From Bradyrhizobium prioriisuperbiae (GTDB taxonomy: Bacteria > Pseudomonadota > Alphaproteobacteria > Rhizobiales > Xanthobacteraceae), in the NCBI RefSeq assembly GCF_032397745.1, contig NZ_CP135921.1:2232001-2296000 (forward strand): a stretch of 64,000 nt of DNA, in the 5' to 3' direction. The translations under genes were made by a program, and so were the position numbers. The notes under the pieces are model-generated. The model was not told the origin of the DNA, searched no databases, and saw nothing but the letters and a program-made list of their open reading frames with translations. Below, one piece after another: positions 56,420-63,512 of the stretch (position 1 is the first letter of the stretch; each line of letters begins with the position of its first letter).

Positions 56420-56953
56420 CTAGGCTTCAGCGATCCGGATCAACTCCGCGATCACCTCGTCCTGCCGCGCGCGCGGCAGCGGTTTGTCTGAGAGCACGTA
56501 TCCCAGGAACGCCCAATAGAGAATCTGGGCCCGGGCGCGGGCTGTCTCGTTGGACGCGCCGGATTGCCGCAGCAACTGCTCGATATAGGACAGCCGCCGC
56601 TGGTCGATCGCCTGCACCGCCTTGCGCGCGGCGGTGTCGTGGGTGGCCCAGCTGCGCACCGCGAGTTCCAGTTCTGTCCTGAAGCTGAATGCGCTGCGCA
56701 GCAACTGCGGCAAGGCGTCGCCATGGGGCTGCGCTTCGAGGTTGACGATCACCTGCTCGGTGGCGATGTCGCGCCAGCGTGCCAGGATCGCCGCATGGAA
56801 GGCGTCGACGTCGGTGAAATGCCAGTAAAAGCTGCCGCGCGAAACGCCGAGCTGCTTGGCCAGCGGATCCGCCTTCAGCGCGGTGAAGCCACTTTTGGCC
56901 AGTGTTTTCAGGCCCTGATCGAGCCAGTCGGTCGCGGAGAGTTGGTCAGCCAT
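56420..56953 (-). CDS. TetR-family transcriptional regulator
   Basis: A 177-residue regulator. The HTH occupies about 5-50: [32 protein letters not shown] with the recognition helix GSFYWHF. The remaining helices form the ligand-binding domain; the ligand is unknown. It diverges from the small membrane-protein gene at 57049 and probably controls it through the palindrome at 57019. Confidence 0.9.
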   Translation of the reverse strand: MADQLSATDWLDQGLKTLAKSGFTALKADPLAKQLGVSRGSFYWHFTDVDAFHAAILARWRDIATEQVIVNLEAQPHGDALPQLLRSAFSFRTELELAVRSWATHDTAARKAVQAIDQRRLSYIEQLLRQSGASNETARARAQILYWAFLGYVLSDKPLPRARQDEVIAELIRIAEA

Positions 56954-57018
56954 GATCGGTTCCCGTGCCCCTCACCGTACACAACTGTATTGACAGGTGG
57001 CAATGTCAGCGCCATGCT

Positions 57019-57036
57019 CCATACAGCAGTGTATGG
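57019..57036. promoter_or_regulatory. Probable TetR operator
   Basis: CCATACAGCAGTGTATGG, a perfect 7-4-7 inverted repeat, lies 13 bases before the start of the small membrane gene, in the divergent region. A weaker TACACAACTGTAT-like palindrome occurs at about 56979-56991. Confidence 0.65.
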
Positions 57037-57048
57037 AAGGAGAGCGCC

Positions 57049-57399
57049 ATGCGGGATATCTTATTGCAATGCGCCGGTGTCGTGGCCGTGGTGGTCGCGC
57101 TGATTCATGGCGTGCTGGGCGAAACCAAGGTGTTCGCGCGCGCCACCATCGAGCCCGCGTGGACGCGCACGCTGCTGCGGCTGGTCTGGCAGGCCGGCAC
57201 CGTCGCCTGGATCGGTGGCGGCGTGCTGCTGTTCGCCGCACCCCTGATGGCGTCGGAGCCGGCGCGGCACTGGATCATCGCAACGATGTCCCTGGTGTTC
57301 GCGTTCGCCGCGATCGCCAACGCCATTGCCACCCGTTTCAGGCATTTCGGCTGGATGGCGATGACCGCGGTAACGGCGCTCGCCGTCGCCGGATATTAA
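57049..57399 (+). CDS. Small four-helix membrane protein
   Basis: A 116-residue product with four hydrophobic segments (about 8-22, 42-64, 72-90 and 96-114). GGAAGGAGAG provides a strong ribosome binding site before ATG 57049; an earlier in-frame ATG (56965) is within the operator region. HGVLGETKVFA near 20-30 suggests a conserved small membrane family, but I cannot name it. Its stop abuts the stop of the convergent LonN gene with no bases between. Control by the divergent TetR is likely. Confidence 0.75.
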   Translation: MRDILLQCAGVVAVVVALIHGVLGETKVFARATIEPAWTRTLLRLVWQAGTVAWIGGGVLLFAAPLMASEPARHWIIATMSLVFAFAAIANAIATRFRHFGWMAMTAVTALAVAGY

Positions 57400-58074
57400 T
57401 TACTGCAGCGGCGGATCGCCTGACGTCTTCTTCTTCGCCAGATCCATCTCGGTCACCGCGATCAGGATTTCGGCGCGCGACTTCAGGTCGAGGGCTTCCA
57501 GCAGCGCCTGCTTTTCCGCGGCCCCATACGGCGACATCATCGCCAGCGCATTGACCAGCGCCTCGTTCGGCGCGTTGTCGATGCCGTCCCAGTCCACCTT
57601 CAGATTGTTGGCTTTGAGGAAATCGCGCAGCACCGCCAGCAGCGCCTCGCGGTCGACCTTGTCCTCGCCCTTGCGCGGGGTGAAATCGTCGATGAAGTCC
57701 TCGTAGCGAACGCGGCATTGCCGGTAGGGCGTCGTTGCCGCGATCTCTTCCATCAGCTTGAAGCGCGCCACGCCGGTGAGCTCGAGAATGTAGCGGCCGT
57801 CGCCGGATTCGGCGAGCTGGGTGATGCGCCCGATGCAGCCGACCTGAAACAGCACCGGCTTGTCGGCATTGTGCGAGTGGGTCGAATCCGGCTGGATCAT
57901 GCCGATCAGCCGGTGTCCCGCACGCAACGCGTCGTCGATCATCGCGAGATAACGCGGCTCGAAGATGTTCAGCGGCAATTGTCCGCGCGGCAGCAATAGC
58001 GCGCCGGACAACGGAAACACCGCAATGGTGTTCGGAAGATCCTGCGGCCCGCGATATTCGGCATTGATCGGCAT
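57400..58074 (-). CDS. Lon N-terminal (LON substrate-binding) domain protein
   Basis: A 224-residue protein consisting of the substrate-binding N-terminal domain of Lon protease without ATPase or protease parts. The family motif AVFPLSGALLLPRGQLPLNIFEPRYLAMIDDAL (given in two parts: PLSGALLLPRGQLPLNIFE and PRYLAMIDDAL) lies near 18-49, and GCIGRITQLAESGDGRY near 79-95. Stand-alone versions are common in Alphaproteobacteria with unknown function. ATG 58074 is used; the long upstream frame overlaps the thioredoxin gene. It is downstream of that gene. Confidence 0.87.
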   Translation of the reverse strand: MPINAEYRGPQDLPNTIAVFPLSGALLLPRGQLPLNIFEPRYLAMIDDALRAGHRLIGMIQPDSTHSHNADKPVLFQVGCIGRITQLAESGDGRYILELTGVARFKLMEEIAATTPYRQCRVRYEDFIDDFTPRKGEDKVDREALLAVLRDFLKANNLKVDWDGIDNAPNEALVNALAMMSPYGAAEKQALLEALDLKSRAEILIAVTEMDLAKKKTSGDPPLQ

Positions 58075-58117
58075 GAATTGGCCCTCGGCCTCTATCGCGG
58101 CGGTGTGCGGAGCGGTT

Positions 58118-59035
58118 TTAAGAAAACAGGATCGACGACAGCCGCCGGCGTCCTTCCGCGGTGGCCTCGTCGGTCGGCCCCCACGCTTCGAAGAACTGCA
58201 CCAGCTGCTTGCGCGCGCCGTCGTCGTTCCACTTGCGATCGCGTTTGACGATGGCGAGCAGATGTTCGGTGGCGGCGGCACGATCGCCGGCGGCGTTCAG
58301 TGCGGTGGCCAGATCGAATCGCGCCTGGTGATCGAGCGGATCGGCGGCGATCTTCTGCTCGAGCTCCGCCACCGGTCCGACCGACTTGGCCTGCTCGGCC
58401 AGGTCGAGGATCGCCTGCACCGCCTTGACCGCGGGATCGTTGCGTTTGGATTCCGGCACCATCGCCAGGGTCTGGGTCGCCTGCTCCACCGCACCGGTCT
58501 CGGCGTAGCAGCGGGCGAGCCCGGCCAGCGCCGCGATATTTTCCGCATCCTCGCCCAGCACCTGGGCATAGATCTGCGCCGCGGACGACGGATCGCCCTC
58601 GTTCAGCAAGGTCTCGGCTTCCTTCAGCGCTTCGGCGATGCCGTCGCCACCCGGCGCGCCCTTGGACAGCTTGTCGATGAAGGCCGTGACCTGGCCTTCG
58701 GGCACGGCGCCCATGAATCCGTCAGCCGGCTGGCCGTTGACGAAGGCGATCACCGCGGGGATCGACTGGATGCCCATCTGGCCCGGGATCTGCGGATGCT
58801 CGTCGATGTTCATCTTGACCAGCTTGACCTTGCCCTTGGCGGCCTTGACGGCCTTTTCCAGGATCGGGGTCAGCTGTTTGCAGGGGCCGCACCATGGCGC
58901 CCAGAAGTCGATCAGCACCGGCTGGCGCTTCGATTCCTCGATGACGTCCTTCATGAACGTCTGGGTCGTCGTGTCCTTGATGAGATTGGCGGCTGCCGGC
59001 GCTGTGTCGCCGCTGTTTTGATCGATAATGCTCAC
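58118..59035 (-). CDS. Thioredoxin-TPR co-chaperone (CnoX/YbbN family)
   Basis: A 305-residue protein with an N-terminal thioredoxin domain (active site WCGPC at 48-52, so redox-competent, unlike E. coli CnoX which has SxxC) and C-terminal TPR-like helices from about 125. CnoX holds unfolding proteins for GroEL and DnaK under oxidative stress. The start is GTG at 59035. The gene is adjacent to the LonN gene, an order common in Rhizobiales, which suggests linked roles in protein quality control. Confidence 0.9.
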   Translation of the reverse strand: MSIIDQNSGDTAPAAANLIKDTTTQTFMKDVIEESKRQPVLIDFWAPWCGPCKQLTPILEKAVKAAKGKVKLVKMNIDEHPQIPGQMGIQSIPAVIAFVNGQPADGFMGAVPEGQVTAFIDKLSKGAPGGDGIAEALKEAETLLNEGDPSSAAQIYAQVLGEDAENIAALAGLARCYAETGAVEQATQTLAMVPESKRNDPAVKAVQAILDLAEQAKSVGPVAELEQKIAADPLDHQARFDLATALNAAGDRAAATEHLLAIVKRDRKWNDDGARKQLVQFFEAWGPTDEATAEGRRRLSSILFS

Positions 59036-59309
59036 GTGGTTCCTCGCCAGACGCCTTGAATGTCAGGATTGGGCCAATCCTAGCACGGCCCGGACCATAA
59101 ATGGCGGCAACGGGTGGTATTTTCAATCCGGGCAACTGAGGGGAATCGCCGCGGAAAGCCCCCGATTCACCGGGCATCTCGGCCCGATCACGGCAAATCC
59201 CGCTGCCGGATCAATAGTTGCGCCAACGGTCGTCTGGCTGTTGCATTCTCGGGCGGCATTTGGCATAGGTCTGCCCGGCAGCGCCCTCCGGGGCGCCAAT
59301 TTCTGCGAT

Positions 59310-59391
<82 letters not shown>

Positions 59392-59456
59392 TTCTGTCCG
59401 GCCCGGAGACATAGGTAACAGACCGTACCTAGGACACGGGACATCAGAGTGTTACG

Positions 59457-59484
59457 AAAAGGCCGCCGCGAGGCGGCTTTTCGC
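59457..59484 (+). terminator. Terminator following tRNA-Gly, island copy
   Basis: AAAA, GCCGCC, GCGA, GGCGGC, then TTTTCGCTTTT. It lies 73 bases after the tRNA, inside the putative insertion. Confidence 0.7.
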
Positions 59485-59562
59485 TTTTCGGCGTGGTGTC
59501 CACCTGGGCTGGCATTCCTGAACGGCTCAAATGTGTTGCGTCTGAAGATTAGGAGAATGGTC

Positions 59563-59916
59563 ATGTCGAGTGATTGCGTCACCATCTACACTGATCGCAA
59601 CTTCAAGGGTGGAAGCGTTCAACTCGGGCCGGGAGACTACAACGTCAACTTTGCCGAGGTTGGCAACGACACCGTGAGTTCGATTCGCATCCCGCCGGGC
59701 TGGTCCGTGTCCGTATGGGAACACGTTGATTTCAACGGCGCCTCGGCGACATTCGCTTCCGACTCGCCCGACCTCGGCACCTTCGACAACAAGATTTCGT
59801 CGATCACGGTTCGCGGGGGAGCACCGAAGCGGCTCGGCGTTCTTTCCAGCAGTCTCCTCGAGGATAGCACGCTTCTCGGCGATCTTACCGGTTTCGGGAC
59901 TGGTGTCTTGAAGTAA
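59563..59916 (+). CDS. Beta/gamma-crystallin domain protein, calcium-binding type
   Basis: A 117-residue protein with one double-Greek-key beta/gamma-crystallin domain. Key 1 has VTIYTDRNFKGGS (6-18) and key 2 VWEHVDFNGAS (51-61), with the aromatic-x5-Gly pattern. The two calcium motifs of microbial crystallins, (N/D)(N/D)xx(S/T)S, are both intact: NDTVSS at 35-40 and DNKISS at 75-80. There is no signal peptide, so it is probably cytoplasmic. AGGAG precedes ATG 59563. The C-terminal 35 residues are a low-complexity Leu/Ser/Gly tail. It is the only gene between the tRNA repeats. Confidence 0.82.
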   Translation: MSSDCVTIYTDRNFKGGSVQLGPGDYNVNFAEVGNDTVSSIRIPPGWSVSVWEHVDFNGASATFASDSPDLGTFDNKISSITVRGGAPKRLGVLSSSLLEDSTLLGDLTGFGTGVLK

Positions 59917-59995
59917 ATAACCGCAATCGCCGCGGCTGATGCGTGAGTGTTCACGCGGCCTCCTGATGTTTACAATGACATAAGGGCTTCCGCCT

Positions 59996-60048
59996 CTTGC
60001 CAAGGTCGGGGTCGAGGGTTCGAATCCCTTCGCCCGCTCCAGAATTTC
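59996..60048. repeat. Direct repeat / candidate att site, tRNA-Gly 3' fragment (right)
   Basis: 53 bases identical to 59339-59391. It contains the 3' half of tRNA-Gly, including the T arm and CCA, but no 5' half, so it cannot make a tRNA. Confidence 0.85.
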
Positions 60049-60076
60049 ATATCTTCAGGACATGCGAGCGATAAAG

Positions 60077-60098
60077 ACGGTCCTTCGGGGCCGTTTTT
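60077..60098. terminator. Terminator after the right tRNA fragment
   Basis: ACGGTCC and GGGCCGT pair (one G-T) around a TTCG tetraloop, followed by TTTT. It is probably the original terminator of tRNA-Gly before the insertion, and it may also end the convergent TetR transcript. Confidence 0.75.
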
Positions 60099-60138
60099 GC
60101 TGTGGGCGTTGTCCAGCGCCACCTGGAAGATGGCCTGT

Positions 60139-60699
60139 CTACGCCGGCAGCAGGCCCGCCGCGCGATAGCTCTCGATCAGCGAGTCGTACAGCGAGATGT
60201 CCGCGCGGCTCCGCGCCATCAGCTGCGCGCCGGCGACTGCGGCGAAGATCGCGCGCGCCCGCGATTCGCTCTCTCCGACACCGACCACAGCCGCAGCGGC
60301 GAGCACCTTGCTCAGCCATGCCACGTTGACGTCGGCAAAGGCCTGGACCTCCGTCTTCACCGGATCGGGCAGGTCGTCATATTCGGCAGCCATGAAGCTG
60401 CAGAGGCAGACGCGATTATCGTTTTCCAGCGCCTTGCGAAACGTATCGGGATAATGGCGCAGGCAGTGCAGTGGATCCGATCCGGCCAGCCATGTCTTCA
60501 GGCCGGCCGCGGTGTCCTCCCAATAGCGCCGCGCGACCGCGGCGCCGAGATCGGCCTTGCTCGGGAAATGGTGATAGATACTCGCCGCCTTGATGCCCAC
60601 GTCGTCGGCGAGATCGCGGAAATTCAGCCCGCCATAGCCGTGTGCCTGTGCGGTTCGTTTGGCGGCCGCCAGGATGGCCTCCCGAGAGCTTGAACTCAT
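60139..60699 (-). CDS. TetR-family regulator of the GST gene
   Basis: A 186-residue regulator. The HTH is near 9-50: NFRDLADDVGIKAASIYHHFPSKADL. A C-terminal TetR_C-type domain follows. It is similar in layout to AcuR/NemR-type regulators that respond to electrophiles, with cysteines in RVCLCSFMA near 96-104 that could sense them; this is inference. ATG 60699 is used; TTG 60714 is the alternative. The divergent GST gene shares two operators with it. Confidence 0.9.
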   Translation of the reverse strand: MSSSSREAILAAAKRTAQAHGYGGLNFRDLADDVGIKAASIYHHFPSKADLGAAVARRYWEDTAAGLKTWLAGSDPLHCLRHYPDTFRKALENDNRVCLCSFMAAEYDDLPDPVKTEVQAFADVNVAWLSKVLAAAAVVGVGESESRARAIFAAVAGAQLMARSRADISLYDSLIESYRAAGLLPA

Positions 60700-60729
60700 G
60701 TCTCGCTGCCTCAATTGCTTCTGAGCTCC

Positions 60730-60802
60730 CTACCATGTGGCAGATAGGCGTTGACTGCACAAGCTCGGGGCCGCTATATGGGTCCTACCAAGTGACAGGT
60801 AG
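60730..60802. promoter_or_regulatory. Two TetR operators and a promoter in the TetR-GST gap
   Basis: CTACCATGTGGCAGATAG (60730-60747) and CTACCAAGTGACAGGTAG (60785-60802) match at 15 of 18 bases, and the second is a CTACC-N8-GGTAG palindrome. Between them lie TTGACT (60751) and TATATG (60775), 18 bases apart, pointing to the GST gene 34 bases on. Repressor bound to both operators would flank and block this promoter. Confidence 0.78.
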
Positions 60803-60813
60803 AGAGAAAAGCG

Positions 60814-61464
60814 ATGAAGATTCACGATTGGCCCACAGGCCCCTATCCGGCGCGTGTGCGTATCGCGCTAGCCGAGAAGAACATGCGGGCGCGCGTCCAG
60901 TTTGTGACGGTCGATCTTTGGAAAGGTGAGCACAAGACGCCTGAATTCCTCGCCAAGAACTACTCGGGGACCCTGCCGGTGCTCGAACTCGACGACGGCA
61001 CCTTCATCGCCGAATGCACGGCCATTACCGAATACCTCGACGCGTTGGATGGCGAACCCACCCTCACCGGAAGGATAGCCCGCGACAAGGGCGTGATCCA
61101 CATGATGAGCAAGCGCGCGGAGCTGGAGCTGCTCGATCCCATCAGCGTTTATTTTCATCACGCCACGCCAGGGCTCGGACCTGATGTCGAGATCTACCAG
61201 AACGCCGAGTGGGGATTTCGTCAGCGCGACAAGGCCCTGAGGGGCATGCACTACTTCGATGGCATTCTGAAACGGCAGCCATTCGTTGCCGGTGACGTTT
61301 TCTCGATGGCCGACATCACGGTTATCGGCGGTTTGATCTTTGCGGGGCTCGTGAAGCTGCCGGTGCCCGCGGCGTGCGAGGCACTGCAAGCTTGGTACGC
61401 ACAGATGCAGCAGCGTCCCAGTGTCAAGAACCGGGTGACGATGTCGAAGCCGATCGGGGCGTGA
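60814..61464 (+). CDS. Glutathione S-transferase family protein
   Basis: A 216-residue GST. The thioredoxin fold starts at MKIHDWPTGPYPARVRIALAEKNM; YSGTLPVLELDDG near 50-62 has the cis-proline, and AECTAITEYLDAL near 67-79 the gamma-glutamyl contact. FVAGDVFSMADITVIGGL near 153-170 is the C-terminal signature. It is under the control of the divergent TetR, consistent with electrophile detoxification. Substrate unknown. It has low similarity to the partial GST at the window start. Confidence 0.9.
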   Translation: MKIHDWPTGPYPARVRIALAEKNMRARVQFVTVDLWKGEHKTPEFLAKNYSGTLPVLELDDGTFIAECTAITEYLDALDGEPTLTGRIARDKGVIHMMSKRAELELLDPISVYFHHATPGLGPDVEIYQNAEWGFRQRDKALRGMHYFDGILKRQPFVAGDVFSMADITVIGGLIFAGLVKLPVPAACEALQAWYAQMQQRPSVKNRVTMSKPIGA

Positions 61465-61506
61465 GTTTGAATCCGCGTTTTGAATCGATGTTTCCGCGCC
61501 CGCGGT

Positions 61507-61635
61507 TCACCTCGCCCCGCTTGCGGGGAGAGGTCGCCGCGCTATTGCGCGGCGGGTGAGGGGGCGTCGCCATGAGCTCAGCGGATTGAAAGCGCCCCTC
61601 ATCCCGACCTTCTCCCCGCAGGCGGGGAGAAGGAG
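61507..61635. repeat. Intergenic inverted element with CACCTCGCCCCGC / GCGGGGAGAAGG ends
   Basis: A 129-base element with hairpins CCCCGCttgCGGGG, CGCCGCGctattGCGCGGCG and CTCCCCGCaggCGGGGAG. Its two halves, reading outward, are imperfect inverted copies. It lies downstream of the GST gene. The stretch 61636-61885 holds the pseudogene fragment below and the promoter region of the DUF433 gene. Confidence 0.7.
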
Positions 61636-61762
61636 TGTGCTGCCGTTGCCGCAGCGATTCACCTCAAGCTGACGACGGATGGCGTTGACCGAACCGTATC
61701 TCGTACCGCTTGAGAGCCGGCGGATCGAAACCGCCGGGCAGCATTCTGCTTCGGTCGTGCGC

Positions 61763-61830
61763 TCAAGCCGCCGCGTTCGGCTGCCGAAACGCCGCATCCA
61801 TCTCCCGGGCGCATCCGCGCCGCATTGAAC
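61763..61830 (-). pseudogene. 3'-terminal fragment of a SAF-domain protein gene
   Basis: On the minus strand the last codons read REMDAAFRQPNAAA and a stop, matching REMEAAFRQPNAAL of the gene at 63513. A one-base insertion shifts the frame just before. The fragment keeps only the last 20-25 codons. It lies in the same orientation as the intact copy, 1.75 kb away. Confidence 0.7.
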
Positions 61831-61885
61831 TTCAGGCGACGGCGATATATATTCCGATCCATCGGAAGAATTTATGGAGGCTGTC

Positions 61886-62539
61886 ATGAGCTCTGCTGCG
61901 GACATGCTGAAGCCCTCCGAGGCTGCGGTGGTCGCGCGCGTCGCGCTCCGGGATGTTAATCGGGTCATCGACGAGCACATCCTGCCCGAGTGGTCTATCT
62001 CGCTCGATGATGGCCGGCGCGTCGCAGCGACCGCCTGCATTCTCATCGGCTTCTACTTCGATAGCGCCAAGCGCCTCACCTCGGAGAAGCGTCTGTTGGC
62101 GATTCGGGAGGTTGGATCGCGCCTCTATAAGTTCCGCGCCCGCGATTTGGCCTCGCTGATCGAAGAGGATTGGATCGTTCGCGATGAGTTCCTCACGATC
62201 GACTTGGCGTCCTTCGTCCGGCGGACCAAGGAGCGTATGGAGCGCTTGGCGGCCGCCCGCGAGATCGTTGTCTCCGATCCGGACGTGCTCGGGGGAGCCC
62301 CGATTGTTCGCGGCACGCGCGTTCCCGTCCACGACATCGCCGCCTCCGTAGTATCTGGCCTCCCGATGAAGCGCATCCTCGCGGCCTATCCTTCCCTCGA
62401 TGCGAACAAGGTTGAGCTTGCAGGGATCTACGCCGAAGCAAATCCCGCACGGGGCCGCCCGAAGGCGAGCGATGAGCTTCCCAAAGGTGCGATCGTCGTC
62501 GCCAAACGACAGGTCCCCCGCCGCGAGAAGGCGGGATGA
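61886..62539 (+). CDS. DUF433-domain protein with N-terminal HTH (antitoxin-like)
   Basis: A 217-residue product. Residues 10-36 (PSEAAVVARVALRDVNRVID) resemble a MerR-type HTH, and residues 125-185 form a DUF433 domain with VSDPDVLGGAPIVRGTRVPVHDI. Stand-alone DUF433 proteins are usually near 75 residues and act as antitoxins of DUF5615/PIN-like toxins; this one is larger and can probably repress its own promoter. GGAGG precedes ATG 61886. Its stop overlaps the toxin-like gene by four bases (ATGA). Confidence 0.8.
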   Translation: MSSAADMLKPSEAAVVARVALRDVNRVIDEHILPEWSISLDDGRRVAATACILIGFYFDSAKRLTSEKRLLAIREVGSRLYKFRARDLASLIEEDWIVRDEFLTIDLASFVRRTKERMERLAAAREIVVSDPDVLGGAPIVRGTRVPVHDIAASVVSGLPMKRILAAYPSLDANKVELAGIYAEANPARGRPKASDELPKGAIVVAKRQVPRREKAG

Positions 62540-62952
62540 AGTTCTTGATCGATGAGTGCTTGAGCCCCGAACTGACCAAGCTCGCGCACGCCAAAGGATA
62601 TGGACAGTCGTCCCACGTCGTCTGGCTCGGTCGGGCTGGCCTGAAGGATTGGGAACTGAAGCCCATCATCCTGGACGGGGATTGGACCTTCGTGACCAAG
62701 AACTCCGTGGATTTCCGCGGCCCGCCGGAACGGCCCGGCGCGAAGGGCCAGTATGCGGACGTTGCTTTGCACGCCGGCCTCGTTTGCCTGAACGGGCCGC
62801 CGGGCATGGATCTCGACATGCAGATCGAACTGTTCGAGCAGGCGCTGGATGAGGTGGCTACCGATCCCGATCTCGTGAACCAGGTGTTGGAGATCTCTTG
62901 GGACGAGAAGGAGCTATATATCGTTCGTTATCGGCTTCCAGATATCGATTAG
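62536..62952 (+). CDS. DUF5615 PIN-like protein (toxin-like)
   Basis: A 138-residue product. MKFLIDECLSPELTKLA and DGDWTFVTKNSVDF near 49-62 are the DUF5615 signatures, with acidic residues D6, E7 and D47/D49 arranged as in PIN-like nucleases. Such proteins pair with DUF433 antitoxins and are predicted RNases. It is larger than typical (about 110 residues), with an extra C-terminal block. Overlap with the upstream gene implies one transcript. Toxic activity is not shown. Confidence 0.8.
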   Translation: MKFLIDECLSPELTKLAHAKGYGQSSHVVWLGRAGLKDWELKPIILDGDWTFVTKNSVDFRGPPERPGAKGQYADVALHAGLVCLNGPPGMDLDMQIELFEQALDEVATDPDLVNQVLEISWDEKELYIVRYRLPDID

Positions 62953-63010
62953 GCTGCGGGACATTCACGGGCGGCCAATGTAGTCGATAAAGCAAGGAGC
63001 TCGATAGTTC

Positions 63011-63412
63011 ATGATTCGGCGCGGGTTGATCTCGCTGGCGGTTATGGCGGCGATTGTCTGGGCGCTGGTTGTGATGTTGCGGATCGTCGAAGCCGGACAC
63101 AGCAAGATCGCGCCGTCTCTGTCTGTGCATGCCGATTCCGGTAATCCTGGATTGCGGGCCGATTTTGTGGAAAAGCTGCAAGAACAGCTGAATACGACAA
63201 TGGTCAGGGCCGAGGTCCACGTGGAAGGCCCCAATGGGACGGTGCTGTGCGTTACGCGACTCGCGATTTCCCGACGCGAGCTTGAATCGCTGTTTCATCC
63301 GTATTGGGACGATCTTCCCCGGCAAGGCTTTGAGACCGTGCGTTTCTGCACGTCTGGGAAACGGGCATGCACCGAGAGCTACATCAAGCAAGACGACGAG
63401 AATCTGCGGTAG
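63011..63412 (+). CDS. Membrane-anchored protein of unknown function
   Basis: A 133-residue product with one N-terminal hydrophobic segment (about 6-24) and a hydrophilic remainder with two cysteines (in VLCVTRLA and RFCTSGKRACTES; three in total). I recognise no family. AAGGAGC lies upstream of ATG 63011. It follows the DUF433-DUF5615 pair by 58 bases and may belong to the same inserted block. Confidence 0.55.
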   Translation: MIRRGLISLAVMAAIVWALVVMLRIVEAGHSKIAPSLSVHADSGNPGLRADFVEKLQEQLNTTMVRAEVHVEGPNGTVLCVTRLAISRRELESLFHPYWDDLPRQGFETVRFCTSGKRACTESYIKQDDENLR

Positions 63413-63512
63413 GTTCATCTTGCGAAGCGGTCGCATGCGCGCCGTTGAATTGTGAGGCCATGGTAGAGAGCGGCGCGACATGACATCGCGCCGCCGGATG
63501 ACTTACCTTCGC

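Noticed and set aside
59996..60048. A second tRNA-Gly gene
   Set aside because: Only the 3' part is present; no acceptor 5' strand, D arm or anticodon 5' stem.
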